NCBI RefSeq assembly: GCF_021728295.1
Contig: NZ_JAKJXE010000002.1
Coordinates: forward strand, 372,001-436,000
Source of the DNA: Pseudomonas petrae
GTDB taxonomy: Bacteria > Pseudomonadota > Gammaproteobacteria > Pseudomonadales > Pseudomonadaceae
Direction of reading: 5' to 3'
DNA length: 64,000 nucleotides
Position numbers and translations under genes: made by a program. Under the pieces are notes generated by a model. The model was not told where the DNA came from, did not search any database, and was given only the letters and a program-made list of their open reading frames with translations. Below, in pieces: positions 7,724 through 17,160 of this stretch; within the stretch, counting starts at the first letter, position 1; the number at the start of each line of letters is the position of its first letter.

Positions 7724-9079
7724 ATGACCCAACCGCGCGCTGTTTTCACCGAAGGGTCGGTGGTCAGGCACGTGTTGGTGATGTCAAGCACCAGCGCGTT
7801 GAGCCTGCTGGCGGTGTTTCTGGTGGACATCTTCACGCTGCTCTACGTCTCGATGCTTCACGATCCGTTGCTGCTTGCCGCGACGGGGGTGGCGAAGGTG
7901 CTGATCTTCCTCAACAGCGCCGTCTCCAGCGGTCTGATCATCGCCGCGGCGACGGTGCTGTCCGAGCGGATCGGCCATCGCGCCTCGAAGGCGTCTTCGC
8001 GGCTGGTCACGCACTTGATGCTGATGGTGGTGATCGCGTCGGGCGCGGCGGCGGCGTTGCAACTGGCGCTGCTGGTTCCGCTCACCCGTTGGCTCGGCGC
8101 GGACGCCAGCACCTACGAAGCCGCGCGGATTTTCATCTGGCTGACCCTGCCGTTCAGCGTGCTGCAATCGGCCATGCAGATGTCGGCGCAAATCCTGCGA
8201 ACCGCCGGCGACAGCCGCCGCGCCCTGTGCGTCGTATTGTCGGGGGCGTCGACCCTGGCGCTGGCCGATCCGCTGTTCATTTTCGGTTTTGGCCTCGGGC
8301 TTGAGGGCGCGGGGATTTCCTATGCGCTGTCGGCGCTGGTGTCCCTCGGCCTGGGCATTTACTGGTTGCGGGCGCGGCTGGCGATGCCGTTTTCCATCAG
8401 CTGGCGACTGCTGCGCCTGCACATGCGCAAGGTCATGCAGGTCGGTTTACCGGCGATGGTTGGAAATCTGGCGACGCCCGTTGGCCTGACCTATCTGGTC
8501 TCGTCGATCGGCGCCTATGGCACGTCGGCGCTGGCAGCAATGTCGGTGATGGACCGCGTCATGCAGTTGGCTTACTGCGTGTTCTTTTCCCTGCCCAGCG
8601 CCCTTGCGCCGGTACTGGGGCAAAACATCGGCGCCCATCGCCAGGCTCGCGTCGCCTCGGCCATCGTTTTCAGCCGCAGGCTGGTGATCGTCTATGGCCT
8701 GTTGGTCTGGGCCGTGCTGCTGCTGGTGGCGAATCCGCTGGCTGACACCTACGAACTGGAAGGGGCCGGGCGGGCGATCTTTCTTGGGTTCTGCCACGTC
8801 GGCGGCGGGCTGTGGGCCTTGATCGGGCTGGATTTCGTCGCCATCGCCATGTTCGTCACCCTGGGCCGGCCGTGGCTGGTGGCACTGTTCGCCTGGCTAC
8901 GGGCAACGCTGGGCACGGTGCCGTTCGTGCTTGGCGGGATTCACCTGTTCGGCGCGGCCGGCGCGTTCCCGGCCATGCTCACCGGTAACGCATTGATTGC
9001 CGTGACTTCGATTACAATCGCGTCCCTCACGGCCAGGCGGTTTTTCCGGCGCCGGGGCGGCGCCCAGGCCGTGGGGTGA
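7724..9079 (+). CDS. MATE-family multidrug efflux transporter
   Basis: 451 residues with about twelve hydrophobic helices in two similar halves, the layout of Na+- or H+-coupled MATE exporters. Typical motifs include MQMSAQILRTAGDSRRAL in the first half and LAPVLGQNIGAHRQARV in the second, which matches the family's conserved PxLGQNxGA. ATG 7724 is favoured over GTG 7718, because TGGAG stands five bases before the ATG. A TetR-family regulator follows 55 bases downstream and may control it. The exported compound is unknown. Confidence 0.9.
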   Translation: MTQPRAVFTEGSVVRHVLVMSSTSALSLLAVFLVDIFTLLYVSMLHDPLLLAATGVAKVLIFLNSAVSSGLIIAAATVLSERIGHRASKASSRLVTHLMLMVVIASGAAAALQLALLVPLTRWLGADASTYEAARIFIWLTLPFSVLQSAMQMSAQILRTAGDSRRALCVVLSGASTLALADPLFIFGFGLGLEGAGISYALSALVSLGLGIYWLRARLAMPFSISWRLLRLHMRKVMQVGLPAMVGNLATPVGLTYLVSSIGAYGTSALAAMSVMDRVMQLAYCVFFSLPSALAPVLGQNIGAHRQARVASAIVFSRRLVIVYGLLVWAVLLLVANPLADTYELEGAGRAIFLGFCHVGGGLWALIGLDFVAIAMFVTLGRPWLVALFAWLRATLGTVPFVLGGIHLFGAAGAFPAMLTGNALIAVTSITIASLTARRFFRRRGGAQAVG

Positions 9080-9134
9080 GCAGGCAGTTGCCGCGCTCGG
9101 TCAGGCTTCATTCGGATCAACGAGACAAGGTGCT

Positions 9135-9785
9135 ATGACAGACGACGAATCAGGGAATGACTCGCCCGAGGTGGCCTCGCCGAAGCGGCGGCGTGCGCCC
9201 AAGGGTGAAATGCGTCGTGCTGCCTTGCTCGATGCGGCGACGGTGATCTTCGCGCGCAACGGTTATTCCAGTGCGTCGATGAAGGATGTCGCGCAGCTCG
9301 CCGGCATCACCACCGTCGGCCTGCTGCATCACTTTCCGAACAAGGAAGCGTTGCTCAATGCGCTGCTGGAGCGGCGGGATCAGCGGGTGGTGTCGCGGTT
9401 CAGTGAACTGACCATGGAGATGACGCTGGAGGGGTTTATCAAATTCGTGCGGATGAGCATGAGTTTCAGCGTGCAGGACGCTGCCGAGTGTCAGGCGGCG
9501 ATGGTCCTCAACACGGAAAGCCTGGCCGAAGCGCATCCGGCCTTCGACTGGTACAAGACACGTTTTCACATCACCCACGAACATGCGCGCGGGCATTTGC
9601 AGGCGTTGATCGAGGCGGGGGAGGTGCGGCCGGACACTGACGTGAAGACGCTCGCTCAAGAGATCTTTTCGGTCATGGACGGTGTGCAGATCCAGTGGCT
9701 CAGAGCCCCGGACGATGTCGACGTGATGGCCGTATTCGAGGGTTATCTGCGCCGTTTGCAAGCCGACCTGCAAGCTCGTCCCTGA
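9135..9785 (+). CDS. TetR-family transcriptional regulator
   Basis: 216 residues. The N-terminal helix-turn-helix is clear (ALLDAATVIFARNGYSSASMKDVAQLAGITTVGLLHHFPNKEALLNALL, about residues 29-80); a basic leader KRRRAPKGEMRR precedes it. The C-terminal part is the variable ligand-binding/dimer domain. It is in the same direction as the MATE pump and ends 51 bases before the convergent beta-glucosidase gene. Control of the pump is a reasonable guess from position only. Confidence 0.9.
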   Translation: MTDDESGNDSPEVASPKRRRAPKGEMRRAALLDAATVIFARNGYSSASMKDVAQLAGITTVGLLHHFPNKEALLNALLERRDQRVVSRFSELTMEMTLEGFIKFVRMSMSFSVQDAAECQAAMVLNTESLAEAHPAFDWYKTRFHITHEHARGHLQALIEAGEVRPDTDVKTLAQEIFSVMDGVQIQWLRAPDDVDVMAVFEGYLRRLQADLQARP

Positions 9786-9807
9786 GCTTGAAGTGGTTGC
9801 TTAACGC

Positions 9808-9827
9808 CCGGTCAGAACCCCGACCGG
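9808..9827. terminator. Hairpin between convergent genes
   Basis: CCGGTC (9808-9813) pairs with GACCGG (9822-9827) over an 8-base loop in the 51-bp gap between the TetR and GH3 genes. There is no T-tract on either strand, so it is at best a weak bidirectional terminator. Confidence 0.3.
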
Positions 9828-9836
9828 ATTACCCAC

Positions 9837-12590
9837 TCAGTAAGTTTGCAAAGCGCTGACCTGCACTGCCTTGCGCAGTGGAAGCGGCAGCGGGTTGCTG
9901 TCGCGGGTGGTCAGGTGTTCCGGGAACAGCGTGATCAAGGTGCGATCCAGGGGCAGGTCCTCGGAATCAGGCCCTACGAGGATCTTGAACTTGCCGGCGT
10001 CGACATCCCAGCTGTCGGTCTTCTCGACGTAATACGCCAGGGAGCGCGAATCGATCGGGATGCTCACGGTCTTGCTTTCGCCCGGTTGCAGGTAAACCTT
10101 GGTGAAGCCCTTCAGTTCTTTCTCAGGACGGTCGACCGCCGGGTTGTTTGGGTGGACGTACAACTGCGCCACTTCGAAGCCTGCCTTATCGCCTGTGTTG
10201 GTCACTTTGAAGGTGACATCAACAGTGCTGCCTGGCGCCATGACATTGGTCGACAGTTTCAGGTCGCTGTAATCGAACGTGGTGTAGGACAGGCCGTAAC
10301 CGAACGGATACAGCGGCTTGGCGTGCTTCTTGTCATAACCTCGATAGCCCATGTACAGGCCTTCGCTGTAGGTCATTTCGGTCAGCGCATTATCGCCACG
10401 GTAAGCCGCCGGATCCGGGTATGACGCGTAGCTCGGGTTGTCCTCGATCTTCTTGTCGATGGTAATCGGCAGCTTGCCCGACGGGTTGACGTTGCCGAAC
10501 AGAATTTCGGCCAGGGCCTGGCCGCCTTGCTGACCCGGGAACCAGGCTTGCAGGGATGCGCCGACCTTGTTTGCCCACGGTTGCATGTCAGCCACACCGC
10601 CGCCGTGCATGACCACAATGGTGTTGGGGTTGGCTTTGGTGACGAAGCTGATCAGCTCTGCTTGCTGGTCAGGCAGCTCGAAGCCATGGTCCGCACCTTC
10701 GCCTTCGTGCTCGTAGTTGGAGCCCGTGGCGATGACGACCGCATCGTATTTGGACAGGTCCTTTGGTGGACGCAACGCTGCCCAGCTCATCTGCACGCCG
10801 GTGACGCCACCCAGTGCCGGGATGAAGTTGGCCTGAACGCGTTGGTACTCAAGCTTCACCGTGTACGACTTGCCGGCCACCAGTGCGGCGGTTTTGCCCG
10901 ACGTGGTCAACGCGTTGACCACGTCCGCCGCATACGGCTTGCCGTCGCTCTGCAGGACCAACTCATCATTGACCCAGAGCTTGTACGGGCCGTCCGCACG
11001 GACCTTGAACACCTGGGCGCCGGAAACGGTCGGCTTGATGGTCGCCGTGTAGCGTGCCGAGAACGCGCCAGGGGTCGGGCTGAAACCGGAAACCGCAGTG
11101 GTGCCGGCGTTGGTCTCGTTGGTGCCGGTGGTCCAGTTAAGGTTCACGCCGGGTTCAACGCGGGTCACCACCGGGCTTCCGGAGAAGCTGGTGTTGGAGA
11201 AGTATTCCGCTTTCACGCCGGCGTTGTTGACGTTATTGCTGCCGACGGCAGGTTGATACCAGGCCGAGGCCGTTGGGTTCAGGCTCAGTTCTGGCAGGTA
11301 CGTAACGTTGGTGCTGCTGGAAGCCAGCTGCTGCAGACCGCTCAGCTCGGTGACGTAACTGCTGGGCGGCGAGTTGGCGGTGCCGAACGGCGATGCCGGC
11401 GCTTGATACGCCCAGTCACCGATGACCGCGATCTTTGCGTCACGCGCCAGAGGCAGCAGCGGTTTGCCGGCCGACGTTTTTTCGTTGCGCAGGAGAACGA
11501 TCGACTCACGCGCCGTGTTCAGCGAAGCACGCTGGCCGTACTCGGGATGGTCCAGGGTGTTGGCGGTGTTGAGGTGTTCCTGGAAGTCGTAGCTGACGAT
11601 CGCGCGCAGGTTGCGTTTGACCTTATCGTCGATGACATTTTGGCTCAGCTGGCCGCTCCACACATGCGGCATCAGGTTGGCTTCGGTAAATTGCAGGCCC
11701 GACGGCATGTCGATGTCGGTGCCGGCCCATGCGCCTTTAAATGCGTCATGGATCGCGTTGAAGTCACTGATCACGGTGCCCTGATAGCCCCATTCACCCT
11801 TGAGCACTTCCGTGATCAGGTGATGGTTTTCACAGGCGTAATCGCCGTTGATCTTGTTGAAGCCGCACATGATCGACGCGACGTTAGCGTTCTTCACCAT
11901 CGACTCGAATCCCGGCAGGTACAGCTCTCGCAGCGTGCGCTCGTCGACCACGACGTTCAGCCCCTGACGGTTGGCTTCCTGCTCGTTAGCCAGGTAGTGC
12001 TTGCCGCTGGCCTGGATGCCTTGCGCCTGAATGCCGTTGACCACGGCCGGCGCCAGCACGGCACCGATGAACGGGTCCTCGCCGCTGGCATATTCCGCCG
12101 AGCGCCCGTTGTACGGCGTACGGTACAGGTTGACGCCGGGGGAGAGCATTTGCTGACCGCCGGAGATCCGCGTCTCGTAAGCGATCGCCAGACCGAATTC
12201 CTTGGCGCGGTTTATGCTCCAGGTCGCCGCGAGTGCGGACTGCGACGGGTACTGCGCGCCGAATGTGGCGTTGTTGACGTGCACGCCCATGGAGGAGTCG
12301 TAGGCGACGGTGCCCTTGATGCCCCATTTGAGCAGCGACGGGATCATGTGGCCGTCGTCGACGCGGGTGAAGTTGATCTTCTCGGACTGATTCATGTTGT
12401 CCAGGATCGAACTGACCCGTGCTTCCACGGCGTCACCGGTCGCCGGCGTCACAGCGGCCAGCGCCAGGTTGGCTTGCAGTACACCAAGGGACAACAGGCT
12501 CAAGGCCAGGGTGTGTTTGAAAGCTGACATCGGGAATGCGCTCACTGGTCGCTGACGGTGGCCGGACGGCCGGTTGCGTGGGTCGGTCAT
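9837..12590 (-). CDS. Periplasmic GH3 beta-glucosidase with PA14 domain
   Basis: 917 residues from ATG 12590. Residues 21-46 are a signal peptide (MSAFKHTLALSLLSLGVLQA, then ALA), so ATG 12530 is an alternative start. Next is the GH3 barrel with KHY (197-199) and the nucleophile Asp276 in GTVISDF; a PA14 insert at about 455-605, often carbohydrate-binding; the second GH3 domain (WFPGQQGGQALAEILFG); and a C-terminal fibronectin-III-like domain. It hydrolyses terminal beta-glucosides in the periplasm or outside the cell. ATG 12590 overlaps the stop of the upstream small gene (ATGA), which favours coupled translation. Divergent gcd would oxidise the glucose released. Confidence 0.9.
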   Translation of the reverse strand: MTDPRNRPSGHRQRPVSAFPMSAFKHTLALSLLSLGVLQANLALAAVTPATGDAVEARVSSILDNMNQSEKINFTRVDDGHMIPSLLKWGIKGTVAYDSSMGVHVNNATFGAQYPSQSALAATWSINRAKEFGLAIAYETRISGGQQMLSPGVNLYRTPYNGRSAEYASGEDPFIGAVLAPAVVNGIQAQGIQASGKHYLANEQEANRQGLNVVVDERTLRELYLPGFESMVKNANVASIMCGFNKINGDYACENHHLITEVLKGEWGYQGTVISDFNAIHDAFKGAWAGTDIDMPSGLQFTEANLMPHVWSGQLSQNVIDDKVKRNLRAIVSYDFQEHLNTANTLDHPEYGQRASLNTARESIVLLRNEKTSAGKPLLPLARDAKIAVIGDWAYQAPASPFGTANSPPSSYVTELSGLQQLASSSTNVTYLPELSLNPTASAWYQPAVGSNNVNNAGVKAEYFSNTSFSGSPVVTRVEPGVNLNWTTGTNETNAGTTAVSGFSPTPGAFSARYTATIKPTVSGAQVFKVRADGPYKLWVNDELVLQSDGKPYAADVVNALTTSGKTAALVAGKSYTVKLEYQRVQANFIPALGGVTGVQMSWAALRPPKDLSKYDAVVIATGSNYEHEGEGADHGFELPDQQAELISFVTKANPNTIVVMHGGGVADMQPWANKVGASLQAWFPGQQGGQALAEILFGNVNPSGKLPITIDKKIEDNPSYASYPDPAAYRGDNALTEMTYSEGLYMGYRGYDKKHAKPLYPFGYGLSYTTFDYSDLKLSTNVMAPGSTVDVTFKVTNTGDKAGFEVAQLYVHPNNPAVDRPEKELKGFTKVYLQPGESKTVSIPIDSRSLAYYVEKTDSWDVDAGKFKILVGPDSEDLPLDRTLITLFPEHLTTRDSNPLPLPLRKAVQVSALQTY

Positions 12591-12838
12591 GGCTTCTGCA
12601 CCAGAACAGGCGCGTCACCAGTGTCGACCGGCGCATCAAGCATTGCGGATGAGGTCTGGGTGGTCGGTACGGCAACCTTGTCGACGCCGGAAAGCTGGTC
12701 GCGCTGATGTTCAACCTGGACGCGAAGTGTTTCTGCCGAGTTCGACGTTTGGGTGTTCGTAGAGTCCGCCGCAACAGCAGCAAAACTACAGGCGCCGAAA
12801 AGCACGACGCTGCAAACAGACAGCATGGGTCTATTCAT
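12587..12838 (-). CDS. Small exported protein coupled to beta-glucosidase
   Basis: 83 residues with a signal peptide (MNRPMLSVCSVVLFGACSFA, then AVAA). The mature part of about 58 residues is polar and mostly low-complexity (STNTQTSNSAETLRVQVEHQ). The Cys in GACSFA is not a strong lipobox. Its stop overlaps the beta-glucosidase start as ATGA, so the two are probably translated together. Family not recognised. It may assist secretion or substrate access, but nothing in the sequence proves this. Confidence 0.6.
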   Translation of the reverse strand: MNRPMLSVCSVVLFGACSFAAVAADSTNTQTSNSAETLRVQVEHQRDQLSGVDKVAVPTTQTSSAMLDAPVDTGDAPVLVQKP

Positions 12839-13674
12839 CGATGGTTTCTCGATTGATGGAATTGGAAATTAAATGAACGCGCAAACCCGCCCTGTGAGAA
12901 CAGGGCGAACGTTAAGTCCGGGGAATCTACTGATTAGTTCAGCGTTTGCAAGATTATTTTTGAAATAGACGAGCGGTGATCGAAAAGGCACGTTCAAGAG
13001 GGTTTCGAATCACTCGGTGGCGCTGGTGGTGAGACAAGGAATCGCTTTTTAGCGCAATAATTCACCCAATATGTCCTTAATAACGAATTTGTATTGCCGT
13101 TAATTCGACTATAAAGCGTGATTAATTGCGGCATCGAAAACCTAATTGCTATTAGGTTTAGCTTGCTGGTAAGCTCTCTCCGCGCCGAGTAACCCTCGAC
13201 AATCAAACGACTGCATAGCTGCCTTAGTTGCCGATACATATTCGAGAGCTTTGGCGGCTTATTTCACTTTATTAGTTGATTAACAAGTTGCGCGCAACGC
13301 CCTGGTTTTAAGTTGACACCCTATAAAGCCGATGGAGGAATGCTGCGCGGCGCAATAACGCGTGCGCGTAATTAAAAGAGCGGGCCATTGATTAATTAAT
13401 CGCCACCCCACGCGCTGTTTCTGCATGGACATTCAGCAGCAGCCAGGCAAGCTAGGTCACCGACGACTATCGTCAGCAAATGCAGCTGCTGAGCGGTGCC
13501 GGCGCGCTACAAGCCCTGCGCTAGACGCTCGCAAAGGTGTAACAAAGCTTTCCGGGGCGCGGGTTGTGGGCGTTAATATGGGTGGGAACGCATGCGATCG
13601 GGTGGCTCGGACATCCCGCTTTCGCCCATTTCCCACACGGGCGCCATCACCGGCCCCAATACGGAAAACCAACA
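12839..13674. other. AT-rich divergent promoter region
   Basis: 836 bases between the divergent beta-glucosidase unit and gcd, noticeably AT-richer than the flanking genes. It holds two perfect 12-bp palindromes (13287-13298 and 13390-13401, the latter GATTAATTAATC) and a TTGACA at about 13313 without a convincing -10 at 17 bases. Short open frames here (for example 12994-13239 on the minus strand) lack a ribosome-binding site and plausible composition, so I do not call them. Such AT-rich DNA is the preferred target of MvaT/MvaU-type proteins. Confidence 0.5.
13287..13298. promoter_or_regulatory. Palindrome GTTGCGCGCAAC
   Basis: A perfect 12-bp palindrome in the AT-rich beta-glucosidase/gcd intergene, standing out by its GC-rich core. 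It is a candidate operator for a dimeric regulator of one or both divergent units. No regulator gene lies alongside. Confidence 0.3.
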
Positions 13675-16047
13675 ATGATCTTGAGAGTGACTGGGGTGGT
13701 GATGGCGATTTTCGCCATTGCCCTGTTGTACATGGGTGCGCAACTGGTGGCCGCCGGCGGCTCGGCGGCGTACTCGATTATCGCCCTCGCGGTATTGGCC
13801 TCGGCGGTGCTGCTGATTTTGAAAAATCAATCGGCGCTGACGGTTTATGCGCTGCTGATGTGGGGGATTCTGATCTGGATCGTCTACGAGGTCGGCTTCG
13901 ACAAATGGCAGTGGATTCCGCGCGGCGATCTGTTTGCGCTGCTGGGGCTGTGGCTGGCGCTGCCGTGGTTGGTGCGTCCGCTGTACAAGGCGCAGAACCC
14001 GGGCGACACGCGCCGCTTCCACCCGTTTCTGGGCGGCACCGTTGGCGTGATGATCCTGATCGTGCTGGCGATGATGTTCTACGACCCGTACCCGGTGGCC
14101 GGCAAGATCGACACCCCAGTGGCAACGCGCAGCACGGGCGAAGCCGCCAATGACTGGGTGGCCTATGGCGGCACCCACAACGGTCAGCGTTTCTCCAGCC
14201 TCGACCAGATCAACGCCGGTAACGTGAAGAAGCTTTCCGTGGCGTGGGAATACCACACCGGCGATCTGCGCGATGCCGCAAAAGACGCCGGCGAGTACAC
14301 CTTCGAAGCCACGCCGCTGAAGGTCAACAATCGGGTGTACGTCTGCACCGCGCACAACGAAGTGCACGCGCTGAATCCTGAAACCGGCAAGCTGGACTGG
14401 AAGTGGGCGCCGGAGAAGAACCGCTCGTACCTGCAGCAGCACCAGACCTGCCGTGGCGTCAGCTACTACGCGCCGGCCGCAACCGCTGCAGCCGATACCT
14501 CATCGAGCCAGTGCGCCAAACGCATTATCACTGCCACCGCGGACGCAAAACTGGTGGCCCTGGACGCTGACACCGGCATGCTGTGCAGCGATTTCGGCAA
14601 CAACGGCGTGGTCGATCTCAGTGCCAACATGGGCGAGATTCGTCCCCACGCGTTGATGCAGACCGCCGCACCGCTGATTGCCGGTGATCTGGTCATCGTG
14701 GGCGGTTCGGTGATGGACAATGGCTACAACGACGGCAACCCGTCGGGTGTGATCCGCGCCTACAACGCCGTGACCGGCACGCTGGTGTGGAACTTCGACC
14801 CGGCCAATCCGGACATGAACCAGCCCATCGCGGCCGATCAGACCTATCCGCAGGACACACCCGTGGCGTGGGGCACGCTCAGCGCCGATATGAAAAACGG
14901 CTTGGTGTTTGTGCCATTCGGCAACGCCTCGCCAGATGAGCTCGGCATCAACCGCGATCCGAACAGCAACACGGAAAAATTCCGCGACACGCTGGTAGCC
15001 CTGGACCTGAACACCGGTGCGTACAAGTGGAAATTCCAGTCGTCGAACAACGACCTATGGGACCGCGATAACCCCTCGCAGCCGACCCTGATGGACGTGG
15101 GCAAAGAGGGCAGCAAGCAACCGGCGCTGCTGTTGCCGACCAAAGTGGGCAACATCTTTGTGCTGAACCGGCTGACCGGCGAGCCAATTGTCCCGGTCGA
15201 TCAGGTCAAGGTGTCCACCCAGGGCGGCGTGCCGGGGGAGCATTTTGCGCCGACTCAGCCGGTGTCGAAGATCAACTTCATCCCGGAGCCGCTGAGCGAA
15301 AAATCCATGTGGGGCCTGACGCCGTTTGATCAGATGTCCTGCCGCACGATCTACAACAAGCTGCGCTACGACGGCAATCCATGGACGCCGAGCACCGAGC
15401 AGGGGTCGCTGATCTTCCCGGGCAACATCGGGGCGTTCAACTGGGGCTCGGTGGCGGTCGATCCGGATCGGCAGATCCTCATCGCCGCACCGGTACGTCT
15501 GGCCTACACCTACCACCTGATCAAGCGCACCCCGGAAACCGCCGAGAAGCGGCTGTTCACCCAGGACGGCACGCCGTACTGGAACGAGAACTTCAAGGGT
15601 GATTACGCCATTCGCATCAAGCAGTTCGCCTCGGAGCTGGGCGTGCCGTGCATTGCGCCGCCGTGGGGCCGCATGGTCGGCATTGACCTGACCACGGGCA
15701 AAACCGAGTGGATGCGCCGCACCGGCACCACCCAGAACCTCAAGACCACGTTCCTGCCGGGCCGCTTCCCGATCGGCTTCCCGATGGGCATGGTTGCCCA
15801 CGGCGGTCCGCTGGTGACGGCGGGCGGCGTGGTGTTCCATGGCGCCACGGCGGACAACTTCATCCGCGCGTACGACATCAACACCGGTGACGTGCTCTGG
15901 GAGAAAGAGCTGCCGGCGGGCGGGCAGGCGACGCCTTCGACCTACATGGGCAGCGACGGCAAGCAGTACGTCGTCATCTCGGCCGGCGGGCATGGCTCGC
16001 TCGGCACCACGTTGGGGGACAGCGTGATCGCGTTCCGTCTGGATTGA
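13675..16047 (+). CDS. gcd: Membrane-bound PQQ-dependent glucose dehydrogenase
   Basis: 790 residues from ATG 13675; the frame is open to 13564 but the extension has no membrane-protein character. Residues 1-135 contain about five transmembrane helices that anchor the enzyme and carry the ubiquinone site. The rest is a periplasmic eight-bladed PQQ propeller (DWVAYGGTHNGQRFSSLDQI at the entry, later WGLTPFDQMSCR and GGPLVTAGGVVFHGAT). Length fits Gcd (about 800). It oxidises glucose to gluconolactone in the periplasm, passing electrons to ubiquinone. Quinate/shikimate dehydrogenases share the architecture; the divergent beta-glucosidase tips the balance toward glucose. Confidence 0.82.
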   Translation: MILRVTGVVMAIFAIALLYMGAQLVAAGGSAAYSIIALAVLASAVLLILKNQSALTVYALLMWGILIWIVYEVGFDKWQWIPRGDLFALLGLWLALPWLVRPLYKAQNPGDTRRFHPFLGGTVGVMILIVLAMMFYDPYPVAGKIDTPVATRSTGEAANDWVAYGGTHNGQRFSSLDQINAGNVKKLSVAWEYHTGDLRDAAKDAGEYTFEATPLKVNNRVYVCTAHNEVHALNPETGKLDWKWAPEKNRSYLQQHQTCRGVSYYAPAATAAADTSSSQCAKRIITATADAKLVALDADTGMLCSDFGNNGVVDLSANMGEIRPHALMQTAAPLIAGDLVIVGGSVMDNGYNDGNPSGVIRAYNAVTGTLVWNFDPANPDMNQPIAADQTYPQDTPVAWGTLSADMKNGLVFVPFGNASPDELGINRDPNSNTEKFRDTLVALDLNTGAYKWKFQSSNNDLWDRDNPSQPTLMDVGKEGSKQPALLLPTKVGNIFVLNRLTGEPIVPVDQVKVSTQGGVPGEHFAPTQPVSKINFIPEPLSEKSMWGLTPFDQMSCRTIYNKLRYDGNPWTPSTEQGSLIFPGNIGAFNWGSVAVDPDRQILIAAPVRLAYTYHLIKRTPETAEKRLFTQDGTPYWNENFKGDYAIRIKQFASELGVPCIAPPWGRMVGIDLTTGKTEWMRRTGTTQNLKTTFLPGRFPIGFPMGMVAHGGPLVTAGGVVFHGATADNFIRAYDINTGDVLWEKELPAGGQATPSTYMGSDGKQYVVISAGGHGSLGTTLGDSVIAFRLD

Positions 16048-16067
16048 TTGACTGACGTGTGACCAAG

Positions 16068-16101
16068 GCCGTGACGAAGTTGTGCGTCACGGCTTTTTTT
16101 T
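16068..16101 (+). terminator. Rho-independent terminator of gcd
   Basis: A perfect 9-bp stem (GCCGTGACG / CGTCACGGC) with an 8-base loop, followed by eight T residues, starting 21 bases after the gcd stop. A textbook intrinsic terminator. Confidence 0.95.
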
Positions 16102-16178
16102 GTGCGGATGTAGGCGCCGGCTTGCTGCTGAACGTTTGGTGCACCGCCATGAGTGTTTGCCTGACACCCTGCAAACCA

Positions 16179-16283
16179 TTGTAGGAGCGCGCTTGCCCGC
16201 GATTGCGGTGGATCAGGTGTGAAGAGGTCGCCTGACACACCGCGTTCGTCCGGATGCGGCCCAGACCAAGCGCGCTCCTACAG
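16179..16283. repeat. REP element pair (BIME-like)
   Basis: TTGTAGGAGCGCGCTTGCCC at 16179-16198 is a typical Pseudomonas REP sequence. An inverted copy, AAGCGCGCTCCTACAGG, lies at 16267-16283. A degenerate third copy (TGTAGGCGCCGGCTTGCTG) begins near 16109. The stretch 16102-16496 holds no gene that I can support. Confidence 0.8.
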
Positions 16284-16496
16284 GGGATGTCGCCACATCG
16301 GGAATGGTCTGCGTGTCCAATGGGTGTGCGGGGTTTTGGCTGCGCCGCGGTGTATACCTCAAACACGGTGCTGCGAATCACGTCTGGCAGTGCCGGATTT
16401 GCTGGTTGAAATCACGGTGGCGGCCGCGAGCTGAATCAGCCGTCTGTGTGTATCAACTGCGCCGGGCCGGGTTTATCCCCGTCCCGGCGTTGTCGC

Positions 16497-16739
16497 TCAA
16501 GGGCGGACTGGCGCCTCGGGGGTGTTGGTCACAAGGTGATTCTGGGTCGCGCGGCGCTGCTGGGTGATCAGCACCTGGGGCACCGAGGAGCAGCGGTATT
16601 TGATGCCCCGTCGGGTAGGCATCAAGGCAACGCTCTCCATGCACTCTGCTCGGGTCGAATACGCCGTCGGCTGGCTCTCATCCAGACATCCTTCCGCACC
16701 GGAACACATAGTCATTACAACCATAAAGATGCTCTTCAT
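16497..16739 (-). CDS. Small exported hypothetical protein
   Basis: 80 residues starting MKSIFMVVMTMCSGAEGCLD. ATG 16739 follows AGGAA at the right spacing, which lifts it above background frames. It has a short hydrophobic N-terminal segment and four regularly placed Cys (MCSG, GCLD, AECM, YRCS), so it may be a small exported, disulfide-bonded protein. The last 20 residues look like less constrained tail. Family not recognised. Confidence 0.55.
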   Translation of the reverse strand: MKSIFMVVMTMCSGAEGCLDESQPTAYSTRAECMESVALMPTRRGIKYRCSSVPQVLITQQRRATQNHLVTNTPEAPVRP

Positions 16740-17160
16740 TGCTCACATTCCTTTCAGGCAAATCACGGCGCGGGACAGCGGGTGTGTGGCGATTTTGAGG
16801 GGAGGTGATGGCTTGTGGCAATGCGGCGGAGATGCATTTCGTCGGGAATATGACGCTTTTGGGTTTTCCGTGAATTTGGGAGTGGTTTGGCAGTCGGTAA
16901 TTTGACGTCACGCTTTTTAGAGGGGTCTGCTGTACTTAAGTCTGGCGTCAATTCGACGCGCTGGCGTGGGGCTCTTCAATCGTTTTAGACACCGCAATCA
17001 AATCCCCGGCGCTGGCATTCAGCGGCGATCGCCGAGCACGTTTCAGTCATTGAATCCAAAGAGCTCTGAACTGAAAGCGACCTGAGTTAGCTGATTCTGA
17101 CTACCGCTAACGCCACTGCCGTGGCGTATTAAATAAATCAGGCCCCTGTTGAACATGCTC
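16740..17160. other. Intergenic stretch without a gene
   Basis: 421 bases between the small exported protein and the LysR gene. Open frames in it are short and lack ribosome-binding sites. I see no clear hairpin, repeat or promoter consensus. Confidence 0.4.

Noticed and set aside
10527..12527. 666-codon open frame on the plus strand
   Set aside because: Fully antisense to the GH3 beta-glucosidase. High-GC third positions create long shadow frames, and the translation has no family features.
12994..13239. 81-codon minus-strand frame in the beta-glucosidase/gcd gap
   Set aside because: No ribosome-binding site, random-looking translation, and located in AT-rich promoter DNA.
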